Shown: one piece after another, positions 48,877 through 57,626 of the stretch
Numbering within the stretch: the first letter of the stretch is position 1
Layout: each line of letters begins with the position of its first letter
Assembly: GCF_000016505.1 (NCBI RefSeq)
Contig: NC_009706.1
Location: 3,596,001 to 3,660,000 of the forward strand
DNA from: Clostridium kluyveri DSM 555
GTDB lineage: Bacteria > Bacillota > Clostridia > Clostridiales > Clostridiaceae
Direction: 5' to 3'
Length of the DNA: 64,000 nt
Program-made: the position numbers and the translations under genes
The notes under the pieces: model-generated
Databases searched by the model: none
Seen by the model: the letters and a program-made list of their open reading frames with translations, nothing else
What the model was told of the DNA's origin: nothing

Positions 48877-49398
48877 ATGGCTAAAATAGCCAAAAGTTCT
48901 GTGCCTAATGTATTCACATTTACTAATCTTAGTTGTGGTGTAATGTCTTTAATGATGTCTTTTGAAGAAAATTATATATGGGCTGGTGTATTTATATTAC
49001 TTGCATGTTTAGCCGATAGATACGATGGACGAATTGCCCGATTTTTGAAGGTTTCTAGTAATTTAGGTAAAGAATTAGATTCTCTTGCGGATCTGGTTTC
49101 ATTCGGTGTGGCCCCTTCAGTACTGGTTTTTAATATTTACAATTTTTCACAATTGGGACTAATAGGGTATTTATTAGTGCTATTGTTACCAATATCTGGT
49201 GCTTATAGATTGGCAAGATTTAATGTTACTGATTTTGATGGGGAATTTTTAGGTATTCCTATAACTTTTACAGGTATGTTTATATCCCTCTATTGTCTAC
49301 TTACTTTAAATCACCCTCTCCCTTCTGAAATTACAATTTTACTTATTGTAGCACTTTCTTACCTTATGATATCCAATTATAAATTTAAAAAAGTTTAA
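48877..49398 (+). CDS. pssA: CDP-diacylglycerol-serine O-phosphatidyltransferase
   Basis: This membrane enzyme makes phosphatidylserine from CDP-diacylglycerol and L-serine. The protein of about 173 residues has five or six helices and the CDP-alcohol phosphotransferase motif, in which the Asp, Gly, Arg and Asp residues of DGRIARF and GKELDSLADLVSFG are spaced as required. The close N-terminal motif (PNVFTFTNLSCGVMS) fits PssA. ATG 48877 follows AAGGAG by 8 bases; the GTG at 48868 overlaps that site. No phosphatidylserine decarboxylase is next to it. Confidence 0.93.
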   Translation: MAKIAKSSVPNVFTFTNLSCGVMSLMMSFEENYIWAGVFILLACLADRYDGRIARFLKVSSNLGKELDSLADLVSFGVAPSVLVFNIYNFSQLGLIGYLLVLLLPISGAYRLARFNVTDFDGEFLGIPITFTGMFISLYCLLTLNHPLPSEITILLIVALSYLMISNYKFKKV

Positions 49399-49438
49399 TA
49401 TCATAAAAAGATATATACCTTATATTATTCTATATAAA

Positions 49439-49468
49439 AGATTAGGCGAAACACTCTATGCCTAATCT
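49439..49468. terminator. Shared hairpin between convergent genes
   Basis: AGATTAGGC (49439-49447) and GCCTAATCT (49460-49468) form a 9-bp stem between the pssA end and the 3' end of the minus-strand gene, whose stop codon lies inside it. It has only short T-runs, so it is a moderate terminator for pssA. Confidence 0.55.
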
Positions 49469-49848
49469 TCCTTTATATCATCACCATCGTCACTATCTTC
49501 CAAATCATCTAAGCTATTCAAAAACAGCTCCTCATTTATTTCAGTTTCTATGTACTCAACCATCATCTTTCCCTTCATAATTTCATCTCTCATTTTACAA
49601 TACTCCACATATCCTCCTGTAGATTTTTCCAATGTATTTAACACTTTATCAATTATATCACCCACCTTATTTGCTCTATGCAGTGCATCTTTAATATCTT
49701 TTTTATGAGATACCGCCATAGAATTCATCTCTCCAGCACCTCCTATAAGCAGTCTATAGTTATTTGATAATTTAGATAATAAATCTGTCAGATTATTTAT
49801 ATCACAATAATACTCCTCCATTAATTTTCTATGAGACACATTTATCAC
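49462..49848 (-). CDS. Hypothetical helical protein with acidic tail
   Basis: This 128-residue protein is mostly helical, with a final stretch rich in Asp and Glu. It has no signal, membrane segment or catalytic motif that I recognise. One central part is mildly basic (HKKDIKDALHRANKVGDIID), the rest acidic. It could be a small coiled-coil or regulatory protein. It is convergent with pssA and stands alone, with a gap of more than 200 bases upstream of the CoA-transferase stop. Its function is unknown. Confidence 0.7.
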   Translation of the reverse strand: MINVSHRKLMEEYYCDINNLTDLLSKLSNNYRLLIGGAGEMNSMAVSHKKDIKDALHRANKVGDIIDKVLNTLEKSTGGYVEYCKMRDEIMKGKMMVEYIETEINEELFLNSLDDLEDSDDGDDIKED

Positions 49849-49996
49849 CCTATCTTAAATTTATCATATAATAATTTATCCAAGCATTGTAATTAACTTA
49901 TATTTTCTAATGTATATCATCTATATTACTATATTACTATTTAATAAAAATCATGCTAACAAAGGGAGAAATTTTCAATACTATATAACAAAATAA

Positions 49997-50045
49997 AAAA
50001 CACATTAAACTATTAAATATAAAATTCCATAATTTAATGTGTTTT
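49997..50045 (-). terminator. Intrinsic terminator after the CoA-transferase
   Basis: AAAACACATTAAA (49997-50009) pairs with TTTAATGTGTTTT (50033-50045), 13 bp, with a loop of about 23 bases. On the minus strand it ends in a T-run. It is 26 bases past the CoA-transferase stop at 50071. Confidence 0.85.
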
Positions 50046-50070
50046 ATAATAATATTATTTTTAATAAATC

Positions 50071-51384
50071 TTAAAGCTTACAACTGAATCTTTTTTCAAA
50101 TTGAGCTGTTAATTCTTCCCTAAATTTAGGATGTGCAATTTTTATAAGCTCCTTAGCTCTTTCTCTTATGGATTTGCCCTTGAGAAGTGCAATACCATAT
50201 TCTGTAACAACATATTGAACATCATATCTTGAAGTAGTAACCCCCGCTCCTTCAGTTAAAATAGGAACTATTCTTGAAATTTTGCCGCCAGCTGCAGTAG
50301 ATGGTATAGCAAGAATTGATTTTCCTCCATCAGCCATGCTAGCTCCTCTCATGTAATCAACTTGTCCACCTACACCGCTTATTTGTTTAAATCCTACACT
50401 TTCAGCACACACTTGTCCTGTGAAATCCACTTCTACACAGGAGTTTATACATACCATCTTAGAATTTTGCATAATAACCTTAGGATCATTTACATAATCT
50501 ACAGGGTATCCTTCTACCATAGGATTATCATTTATGAAATCATATAATTTCTTAGTTCCCATTAAGAATGTAATAATTATTTTTCCTGGATGAAGGGACT
50601 TTTTCTTATTTGTAATTACCCCTGCTTCAACTAATTCAACAACACCATCGGATATCATTTCTGAATGTATACCCAAATCCTTTTTATCCTTCAAGAATAA
50701 AAGTACTGCATCTGGAATAGCTCCTATTCCAAGCTGAAGTGTAGAACCATCTTCTACAAGAGATGCACAGTATTTTCCTATTGTCTTCTCTACTTCTCCT
50801 ATTTTAGGAGGAGTCAATTCTAGAATTGGACGTGAACTTTCTACTATGTAATCCATATCAGAAATGTGTATAAAATTGTCTCCTAAAACTCTTGGCATCT
50901 GATCGTTTACTTCTGCAATTATAAGCTTTGCAGACTGTACCATTGCCTGTGAATAATCGGTTGATACTCCAAAGCTACAGTATCCATGGCTATCAGGCTT
51001 ACTTACTTGAATAAAAGCTACATCTGCATTTATATACTTTTGTTTTAATAATTTTGGTATTTCATAAAAAAAGCATGGAGTATAATCTGTTCTATTACAA
51101 TTAACTGCTTCCTTTGTACCTCCACTTACAAAGAAAGTATTTCCATGAATATACTTTTCTGATTCCGGATCAGTATATATATCATTTTTATAATTAAGTA
51201 TAAGATTGTGTATCTTTACACTCTTATACTTTTCCTTATTTGCAGCCAAGGCATCTAAAAGTGTAAGAGATGCTCCACAAGCATTGCCTAAAATTATGCT
51301 ATCTCCACAGCTTACTTTAGATACAGCTTCGTCTGCACTAACAATTTTACTTTTATAAAGATCCTGCCAATTTTTAAAAACCAT
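50071..51384 (-). CDS. Acetate/butyrate-type CoA-transferase (Cat2/Cat3 family)
   Basis: This 437-residue enzyme moves CoA between an acyl-CoA and a carboxylate such as acetate, and belongs to the 4-hydroxybutyrate/butyryl-CoA:acetate CoA-transferase group used in clostridial fermentation. The catalytic Glu is near 242 in LGIHSEMISDG. Other family blocks are NRTDYTPCFFYEIP, QLGIGAIPDAV, GVGGQVDYMRGA and VVTEYGIALLKG. ATG 51384 follows AAAGGTGG; the GTG 51396 overlaps that site. A strong promoter and a 175-base leader with a terminator-like hairpin lie upstream. Which acyl group it prefers cannot be told from sequence. Confidence 0.9.
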   Translation of the reverse strand: MVFKNWQDLYKSKIVSADEAVSKVSCGDSIILGNACGASLTLLDALAANKEKYKSVKIHNLILNYKNDIYTDPESEKYIHGNTFFVSGGTKEAVNCNRTDYTPCFFYEIPKLLKQKYINADVAFIQVSKPDSHGYCSFGVSTDYSQAMVQSAKLIIAEVNDQMPRVLGDNFIHISDMDYIVESSRPILELTPPKIGEVEKTIGKYCASLVEDGSTLQLGIGAIPDAVLLFLKDKKDLGIHSEMISDGVVELVEAGVITNKKKSLHPGKIIITFLMGTKKLYDFINDNPMVEGYPVDYVNDPKVIMQNSKMVCINSCVEVDFTGQVCAESVGFKQISGVGGQVDYMRGASMADGGKSILAIPSTAAGGKISRIVPILTEGAGVTTSRYDVQYVVTEYGIALLKGKSIRERAKELIKIAHPKFREELTAQFEKRFSCKL

Positions 51385-51433
51385 TCTAAAAACCACCTTT
51401 CAAAATTTTTATTAATTAATTTTTAAATAAAAA

Positions 51434-51459
51434 CACCTTCCTCATTTTATGGGCAGGTG
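51434..51459 (-). terminator. Terminator-like hairpin in the CoA-transferase leader
   Basis: On the minus strand CACCT and CC (from 51459) pair with GG and AGGTG (to 51434), closed by TTTTTATTT. It lies inside the leader, 50 bases before the start codon, so it may stop transcription early. The upstream GCAAGGTG can pair with CACCTGC and block it. Confidence 0.6.
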
Positions 51460-51481
51460 AGAACATGGATATAATTACTTG

Positions 51482-51541
51482 TTAAAATAATAACAACACC
51501 TTGCAAAAAAATACCTGTTGAATTTTATAAAAATACATCAT
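51482..51541 (-). CDS. Possible 19-residue leader peptide
   Basis: Just after the predicted start of transcription, ATG 51541 opens a 19-codon frame encoding MMYFYKIQQVFFCKVLLLF and ending in TAA, before the terminator-like hairpin. It contains four Phe and three consecutive Leu codons, as in some attenuator leader peptides. The bases that would form the antiterminator lie within it. The ribosome site is weak (AGG, 6 bases upstream). In AT-rich DNA such an ORF can arise by chance. Confidence 0.3.
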   Translation of the reverse strand: MMYFYKIQQVFFCKVLLLF

Positions 51542-51564
51542 AAAGTGCCTATTATCTTATCATG

Positions 51565-51593
51565 AGTATAATATACATATTCTTAAAAGTCAA
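51565..51593 (-). promoter_or_regulatory. Strong promoter of the CoA-transferase
   Basis: TTGACT (51593-51588), a 17-base spacer and TATACT (51570-51565) read on the minus strand, close to the sigma-A consensus. Transcription should begin near 51558, giving a leader of about 175 bases before ATG 51384. Confidence 0.7.
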
Positions 51594-51735
51594 TATATTT
51601 TTTATTTACTTAATTTATGACATATTGCAACCCACACAACTGTAAAAATGCATTTATTTCATAATTTAATTCTACAAAGTACTTATTTAAATTATACCAC
51701 AATATGGACTAATTGTTACTATAAATTATACATTA

Positions 51736-53451
51736 TTAACTATAAAAACAACTACCTCCTATAAATTCTCTTAAAATAGAATTGTCAGGAACAAATTTTA
51801 AATCTACAGATTTAAAAAAGTGCAAAAAACTTTTAAGTCTTAATGCCTCATAATATACAGGGCTGGAACTTTTTATTTTTGTTAATTCTTTCAATGCATA
51901 ATTTTTCAATACACAGAGTTCATACACTAGCGTGGAATTAAACATAATATCCGCATTTTCCTGAAATACAAATATATTTTTTTCTTCTCCTCTTTTTATA
52001 GAGGACCACATTTTCAAAGTATCTTCTCCACTAAATGATCTATAAAAAGAATCCCTTACTATTCTTCTTATTATCCTCACGTCCGTAGTAGCTATTCTAT
52101 TGTGATTGTCCACATTCAATTGTGTAAGAGCGCTTATATATATTTTAAACTTATTTTTTGCAGCTATTGAAGAAGTTAATATTTCATTCAGCCCATGTAT
52201 TCCTTCAATTACAATCACGCCATTTTGTGGAAGTACTATTTGTTTTCCATTCCATACCCTTTTACCTTCTTTAAAATCAAAGGAGGGAATTTCAATTTCC
52301 TTACCCTTCATAAGAAATTCCAAGTGTTCATTAAAGAGTTTCAAGTCCAGAGCATATATGGATTCAAAATCATAATTACCATTTTCATCTTTAGGAGTAT
52401 ACTTTCTGTCTACAAAATAGTCATCCAAAGAAATTGGAACCGGTTTAATTCCATTTACTCTCAGCTGTATAGAAAGTCTTTTTGCAAAGGTAGTTTTCCC
52501 AGAGGAGCTTGGACCTGCAATTAATACAACCTTTATTTCACTTCTATCACATATCATATCTGCTATATATGCAATTTTTTTCTCATGGAGTGCTTCAGCT
52601 ACCCTTATCATATCTATAATTTCATTGCTTTCTACTTTATCATTTAGAGAACCTACATTCCCTACATCTAGTATATTATCCCACTGCTTGGTTTCATAAA
52701 ATATATTACTCAATTTTTTATATTCCAAAAATTCAGGCAGATTATAGGGATCTGACTCCACAGGATATCTAAGTATAAATCCTGGCTCATAATACATAAT
52801 ATCATATAGTTTTAATACACCTGTAGAAAATGCCATGGAACCATAAAAATAATCGTACCTTCCATCCAATTCATATAATTTTACTTTTTCTGCATTTATA
52901 TGCTTTAAAAGCGTTATTTTATCTTCCATATGGTAACTTCTGAAAATTTCTATGGCTTCCTCTTTTTTCATCTCCACTTTTTTTATATACATATCTTTTT
53001 TTATTATTTCATCCATTTTATCCTTTATAAGTTTTATATCTTCCCTGGAAAGTGGTGTATTTTTATGAATCTCTCCAAATATGCCCTTACTTAGTGAATG
53101 CTCTATAACTACCCTAGCTTCCGGAAATAAATCGTATACAGCTTTAATAAGCACAAACTGAAGTGTCCTTATATAGGTCTTGTTACCCAATGGATCCTTT
53201 ATATCCACAGTTTCAAATATCCCAGATTCCTGCAAGGAATTAGTAAATTCATAATACTTTCCATTTACTTTAGCTAATACTATAGGTATATGACAGATAT
53301 CATAATTATCTTTAAATATTTTATATAGACTAGTTCCAAATGGAACTGATATATCTTTACCATTCAATTTTAATTTCAACATATCATTCTGTTCCCTGTG
53401 TAAAAAGGGTTTGATACATTTATCTTTTAATTGAATATCTTTATTACCCAT
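51736..53451 (-). CDS. Uridine kinase-like protein with TGS and tRNA-synthetase-like domains
   Basis: This 571-residue cytosolic protein has an N-terminal TGS domain (about 25-85), a ThrRS-like second domain (about 90-250, SREDIKLIKDKMDEI) and a uridine kinase/phosphoribulokinase domain with Walker A GPSSSGKTTFAKRL near 313-326, LDDYFVDR and VIEGIHGLNE. Nucleoside kinases with this fused N-terminus are common in clostridia and Thermotoga; their substrate is usually given as uridine but is not proven. Start ATG 53451 follows AAGGAG. It is divergent to the DUF421 gene. Confidence 0.88.
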   Translation of the reverse strand: MGNKDIQLKDKCIKPFLHREQNDMLKLKLNGKDISVPFGTSLYKIFKDNYDICHIPIVLAKVNGKYYEFTNSLQESGIFETVDIKDPLGNKTYIRTLQFVLIKAVYDLFPEARVVIEHSLSKGIFGEIHKNTPLSREDIKLIKDKMDEIIKKDMYIKKVEMKKEEAIEIFRSYHMEDKITLLKHINAEKVKLYELDGRYDYFYGSMAFSTGVLKLYDIMYYEPGFILRYPVESDPYNLPEFLEYKKLSNIFYETKQWDNILDVGNVGSLNDKVESNEIIDMIRVAEALHEKKIAYIADMICDRSEIKVVLIAGPSSSGKTTFAKRLSIQLRVNGIKPVPISLDDYFVDRKYTPKDENGNYDFESIYALDLKLFNEHLEFLMKGKEIEIPSFDFKEGKRVWNGKQIVLPQNGVIVIEGIHGLNEILTSSIAAKNKFKIYISALTQLNVDNHNRIATTDVRIIRRIVRDSFYRSFSGEDTLKMWSSIKRGEEKNIFVFQENADIMFNSTLVYELCVLKNYALKELTKIKSSSPVYYEALRLKSFLHFFKSVDLKFVPDNSILREFIGGSCFYS

Positions 53452-53577
53452 ATAAACTTCAACTCCTTAGTAATATATTATACTTCATATTTAATTATAA
53501 TTGTGTTAATTTTACTTATAATTTTCTATATTAAATGTAAAAATATAATTAACTATAAATTTTAGAAGGTGATTTTT

Positions 53578-54258
53578 ATGTTTACAATACTTTTTAGAAC
53601 TATTGTCTTGTATTTACTGGTGGTTATATCCATGCGTCTCATGGGTAAAAAACAAATAGGTGAAATGGAACCTTTTGAACTGGCTATAGCAATAATGATA
53701 TCAGAATTGGCCTCTCTTCCAATGCAAGATACCAGAGTTTCCATAATCCACGGAGTAATACCCATAATAACGCTTTTAATGATGCAGACTTTAATGGGCT
53801 TATGTCAGTTAAAAAGTGAAAAAATGAGATTACTTTTTAATGGAAGGCCCAGTATATTAATTGAAAAGGGAGAGTTAAATTTAAAAGAATTAAAAAATGA
53901 AAAATTTAATATGAATGATTTGATAGAAGAGCTTAGAATGCAAGGATATTATAATTTAGCTGATGTGGAATATGCCATACTTGAAACCAGCGGACAACTC
54001 TCAGTTATACCTAAAACAGAATCTGCTCCTGTAACTCGGGCAGATTTAAAGATAAAATCTACCCAGGATACCTTACCTATAACTTTGGTATTAGACGGAA
54101 AAGTAAATTCGAAAAACTTGATCAAAGCGGAAAAGACTGAGGATTGGCTATATAATATGCTGAAAAAAAATAGTATATCTTCTACAAAAGATATACTAAT
54201 AGCTATTCTAGATGCAAAGGGAAAATTTTATTATCAATTAAAAGAAAAAAGTAACTAG
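53578..54258 (+). CDS. DUF421 membrane protein (YetF/YrbG-like)
   Basis: This 226-residue protein has three N-terminal membrane helices (about 1-75) and a soluble C-terminal domain of the YetF type. Family blocks are RLMGKKQIGEMEPFELAIAI near 20-39, PSILIEKGELNLKEL near 100-114, and LRMQGYYNLADVEYAILETSG. Its role is unknown; members occur in sporulating Firmicutes, some in spore membranes. ATG 53578 follows AAGGTG; a GTG at 53569 overlaps it. It is followed by a DUF4363 gene 11 bases later, a common pairing. Confidence 0.88.
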   Translation: MFTILFRTIVLYLLVVISMRLMGKKQIGEMEPFELAIAIMISELASLPMQDTRVSIIHGVIPIITLLMMQTLMGLCQLKSEKMRLLFNGRPSILIEKGELNLKELKNEKFNMNDLIEELRMQGYYNLADVEYAILETSGQLSVIPKTESAPVTRADLKIKSTQDTLPITLVLDGKVNSKNLIKAEKTEDWLYNMLKKNSISSTKDILIAILDAKGKFYYQLKEKSN

Positions 54259-54269
54259 GATGTGATTAA

Positions 54270-54650
54270 ATGAAAAGCACAATAGTATCTTTCTCTATAT
54301 TTATTTTAATGTTGTTTTCTATAATATTCTCCATAAAATATTTAAATACCGTCTGTATGAAATTACAAAATTTGAATACTAAAATAGAACAAACTCTTCA
54401 ATCAAATAACTGGGAAGAATCCTATAGAAATTCTGAACATTTTATGTCAGAATGGAAAAAGTATTCATCTAAATTATCCATATTTTCAAACTATAATGAA
54501 ATAGAGGATATCAATAATGAATTGTGGAAACTTATTCACCATATAACATACAAAAATAAGGAAGAGGCTTTAATCTCTGTAGATATAATAAAAAATTCAA
54601 TTTACAGTATACTTCATATGCAGCAATTAAATATAGAGAATTTATTCTAG
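54270..54650 (+). CDS. DUF4363-like protein
   Basis: This 126-residue protein has one N-terminal membrane helix (about 5-25) and a helical outer or inner domain with WEESYRNSEHFMSEWKKYS and ALISVDIIKNSIYSILHMQQ. It looks like the DUF4363 family, which is often encoded after DUF421 genes in spore-forming bacteria. No function is known. The two are probably co-transcribed and may form a membrane complex. Confidence 0.75.
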   Translation: MKSTIVSFSIFILMLFSIIFSIKYLNTVCMKLQNLNTKIEQTLQSNNWEESYRNSEHFMSEWKKYSSKLSIFSNYNEIEDINNELWKLIHHITYKNKEEALISVDIIKNSIYSILHMQQLNIENLF

Positions 54651-55037
54651 TAAATATATAATATTGATATTGTAGTAAAAATAAATTATTTATGATATAC
54701 TATAATTGTATATGTTATATATTTATAGTATATTGTTTAATATATAGCATATACTTAATATCATGATAACCATAAATATCAAATTAAAAAAATTTTAAAG
54801 ATTAGATTATGGAAAATACTAAATATTAATGTATAATGGAAATTAGTTGTTAACAGTATTAGCATTTAAAATAACATTAAGAATATATATTTTAAAAAAG
54901 GCATCTTGAAACAAATAAATAGTTGATATGAGAATCTATTTTACACAATAATGTTTAAAAATAGACTTATTATCTTGCAATTATTATTTACTCTCAGATA
55001 CCTAAAATATTTTATTATTGAAAGGGTGGAATAAGAA
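54651..55037. other. AT-rich region upstream of fba
   Basis: This 387-base stretch has no visible gene and no clear terminator for the DUF4363 gene. Possible promoter elements are a TTGAAA near 54906 with a -10-like TATGAG 16 bases on, but AT-richness makes this uncertain. The fba ribosome site AAAGGGTGG lies near 55020. Confidence 0.5.
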
Positions 55038-55979
55038 ATGGCATTAGTTACTACTAAAAAAATGTTTGAAAAGGCTTACAAAGGACATTACTCAATAGGT
55101 GCATTTAACATCAACAATATGGAAATAATTCAAGGGGTGGTAAATGGGGCTAAAGCTAAAAATTCTGCTGTTATCCTGCAATGTTCAGCAAGTGCAATGA
55201 AATATGCAGGACCAAAATATTTAAAGGCTATGGTAGATGCTGCTGTAGAGGATACTGGAATAGATATTGCCCTCCATTTAGATCATGGTCCAGATTTTGA
55301 AGCTGTAAAATTGTGTATAGAAACAGGCTTTACCTCTGTTATGTTTGATGGTTCACATTTAGATTATGAAGACAACGTATCTCAAACCAAACAAGTAGTA
55401 GAATATTCTCATTCTCACGGGGTAGTAGTAGAAGCAGAACTTGGTGTACTTGCAGGAATTGAAGATGAAGTATCTGCTTCAGATCATATATATACAGATC
55501 CAGAACAAGCTGTAGACTTTGTAAATAGAACAGGTGTAGATTCTCTAGCTATAGCCATAGGAACATCCCATGGAGCTTTTAAGTTTCCTCCAAACTTCAA
55601 ACCTAAATTAAGATTTGATATATTAGAAAAAATACAGGAAAACCTTCCAAACTTTCCTATAGTTCTCCATGGAGCTTCAGCTGTAGATCCTAAAGCTGTG
55701 GAAACTTGTAATAAATATGGTGGAAACATAGCTGATGCCAAAGGAATCCCTATAGATATGCTTAGAAAAGCTTCCAGTATGGCTGTATGTAAAATAAATA
55801 TGGATACAGACCTTAGGTTGAGCATGACTGCTGCTATAAGGAAAACTTTTGGAGATAGTCCAAAGGTTTTCGATCCAAGAAAGTATTTAGGTGCCGGAAG
55901 AGATGCTATTCAAAAAGTTGTTGAAGATAAAATAGACAATGTTTTAGGCTCATCCAATTCCTTAGAAGAACTTATCTAG
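55038..55979 (+). CDS. fba: Fructose-1,6-bisphosphate aldolase, class II
   Basis: This zinc enzyme splits fructose 1,6-bisphosphate into dihydroxyacetone phosphate and glyceraldehyde 3-phosphate, and runs in reverse for gluconeogenesis. The 313-residue protein shows the catalytic Asp82 and zinc-binding His83 (ALHLDHGPD), the zinc-binding His in GTSHGAFKF and in VLHGASAV, and NMDTDLRLSM for substrate. A short insert (residues about 235-245, GGNIADAKGIP) is typical of the longer clostridial form. It appears single-gene: a strong terminator follows 85 bases after the stop. Confidence 0.96.
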   Translation: MALVTTKKMFEKAYKGHYSIGAFNINNMEIIQGVVNGAKAKNSAVILQCSASAMKYAGPKYLKAMVDAAVEDTGIDIALHLDHGPDFEAVKLCIETGFTSVMFDGSHLDYEDNVSQTKQVVEYSHSHGVVVEAELGVLAGIEDEVSASDHIYTDPEQAVDFVNRTGVDSLAIAIGTSHGAFKFPPNFKPKLRFDILEKIQENLPNFPIVLHGASAVDPKAVETCNKYGGNIADAKGIPIDMLRKASSMAVCKINMDTDLRLSMTAAIRKTFGDSPKVFDPRKYLGAGRDAIQKVVEDKIDNVLGSSNSLEELI

Positions 55980-56050
55980 GCACGTTAGCCACGCTTATCC
56001 CCCCACTTTGAAGAAGATGGGAATATTAGCTGATTGCCGCGTTTGGATAA
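55980..56050 (+). other. GC-rich structured stretch after fba
   Basis: Between the fba stop and the terminator lies a 70-base stretch that is much richer in G+C than its surroundings. TTATCC (55995-56000) can pair with GGATAA (56045-56050), and inside it CCCA (56002-56005) with TGGG (56018-56021). It has no reading frame. It may be a structured RNA in the fba 3' UTR, or a copy of an intergenic repeat family. I recognise no named family. Confidence 0.45.
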
Positions 56051-56063
56051 AAATTATATTATG

Positions 56064-56092
56064 GAACTTTCCTAAATTGAGGAAAGTTCTTT
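56064..56092 (+). terminator. Intrinsic terminator of fba
   Basis: GAACTTTCC (56064-56072) and GGAAAGTTC (56081-56089) form a perfect 9-bp stem with an 8-base loop, followed by TTTATTTTTAT. Confidence 0.9.
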
Positions 56093-56195
56093 ATTTTTAT
56101 TCGAACACTATCATTTTATTTTATTAAATTAATTATGCTAACTCACTTTTATGGTATAATGCAAAATAAGTAGTTTTGTAAATGGAGTGAATTTT

Positions 56196-56735
56196 ATGAA
56201 GGAGTATGAAACACGAATAATACAAATAGACCCTGAGGATATACGAAATAAATTAAAAGCAGTTAATGCTTTAAAGGTTAAAATGGAGAATCAGATAAAT
56301 GAAATATATGATTTTGAAAATGGGTTTTTAATAAAGAATAAAGGATATGCTAGAATAAGAGTTATAGAAGATTTAATACATAATTCTACTCATTGTTATA
56401 TGACTACTAAAATACTTTTGAGCCAGGGAAAATATAAAGTAATGGAAGAAAATGAAACAGAAATATTGAATAGGGAAGCAGGAAAAAATATTTTTCAAAC
56501 ACTGGGATTAAAATTATTGCAATCTATAAAAAAATACAGAGAAAGTTACAAATACAAACATAGTTTAATTGAAATAGATATAAATGAAAAATCTTTTTGT
56601 CCATTTCCCTATTTAGAGATAGAATCAACAAATGACCAGGAACTCTATGAAATAGTAAATTTACTTGGCTATTCTTTAGGGGACACCACCTCTGAAACCA
56701 TATATGAAATATTGGGCAGAAATAAAAAAAGATAG
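56196..56735 (+). CDS. CYTH-domain protein
   Basis: This 179-residue protein has the CYTH fold of class IV adenylate cyclases and inorganic or thiamine triphosphatases. The N-terminal ExExK-type signature appears as EYETR (residues 3-7), followed by charged beta strands (GYARIRVIEDL, CYMTTKILLSQ, IEIDINEKSFCPFPYLEIE) that line the triphosphate tunnel. Bacterial relatives mostly hydrolyse triphosphates; a cyclase role is less likely. ATG 56196 is chosen after TGGAG; a GTG at 56187 overlaps it. It is followed by the DUF5685 gene 9 bases later. Confidence 0.82.
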   Translation: MKEYETRIIQIDPEDIRNKLKAVNALKVKMENQINEIYDFENGFLIKNKGYARIRVIEDLIHNSTHCYMTTKILLSQGKYKVMEENETEILNREAGKNIFQTLGLKLLQSIKKYRESYKYKHSLIEIDINEKSFCPFPYLEIESTNDQELYEIVNLLGYSLGDTTSETIYEILGRNKKR

Positions 56736-56744
56736 GAAAATTAT

Positions 56745-57626
56745 ATGTTTGGTTATGTAACCCCATGCAAAATGGAACTTAAAATGAAAGATTATGAAAA
56801 ATTCAAAGCCTATTATTGTGGGCTATGTATATCCATAAAAAACAATATAGGAAATATACCTAGGGTTTCTTTGAACTATGATATGACTTTTTTAGCTCTA
56901 CTTTTAGATTCATTAGAATGTGACAATCAAGTTTATATGAAAAAACGCTGTTTATTCCATCCTGCAAATAAAAAAATTATTCTAAAAGATAACGCTCCTT
57001 TAAAATATGCAGCTTTTTGTAATATATCTCTAAGCTATTTTAAAGTTCTAGATGATGTTTATGATGAGAATTCTTTAAAGGGCAGAATAATGTATTTATG
57101 CTTAAAAAGGTATTTAAGTAATATGCCTGACAACTTTAAAAGTATTTTTGAAAATATAAAAAATAAACTTGAAAACTTATATACACTAGAAAAAAGTTCC
57201 CAAAGTATGTCCATAGATGCTTTATCCCATCCTTTTGGAGACCTTACAGGATTTATACTAAAATCTTATAACAATTATAATGCTTCCGTTGGAGACTTGT
57301 ATTTACTTGGATATAATCTAGGAAAATGGATATATATTATAGATGCATTTGATGATTTAAAAAAGGATATGCAGAAAAATAAATTTAATGCCATAAATGT
57401 CTGCTTTAATGATAAAGATCTTTGTTATGAAAATTTTATAATAGAAATAATGCCTAGAATAGATTTTATTTTAGGAACTTGTGCAGCACAATGCACAAAT
57501 ATTTTTAACAGGCTTCCCATAAAAAAAAATAAAGAATTAATTTATAATATACTACAATATGGACTTTTAGATAAAATGGATAGAGTATTTAAAAGGGGTG
57601 TTTACAAAAATGAAAAATCCATATGA
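56745..57626 (+). CDS. DUF5685-like protein with acidic prenyl-synthase-like motifs
   Basis: This 293-residue, mostly helical protein resembles the DUF5685 family. It has a CGLC pair (25-28), further cysteines (69, 92, 246, 250), and two Asp-rich motifs: LDDVYDE (102-108) and IDAFDDLKKD (199-208). The motifs, the helices around them and the LGYNLGKWIYIIDAFDDL context recall the DxxxD motifs of squalene/phytoene synthases. This is my reading; no activity is known. The protein has no membrane segment. It overlaps the following DnaJ gene by 17 bases, so the two are coupled. Confidence 0.75.
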   Translation: MFGYVTPCKMELKMKDYEKFKAYYCGLCISIKNNIGNIPRVSLNYDMTFLALLLDSLECDNQVYMKKRCLFHPANKKIILKDNAPLKYAAFCNISLSYFKVLDDVYDENSLKGRIMYLCLKRYLSNMPDNFKSIFENIKNKLENLYTLEKSSQSMSIDALSHPFGDLTGFILKSYNNYNASVGDLYLLGYNLGKWIYIIDAFDDLKKDMQKNKFNAINVCFNDKDLCYENFIIEIMPRIDFILGTCAAQCTNIFNRLPIKKNKELIYNILQYGLLDKMDRVFKRGVYKNEKSI

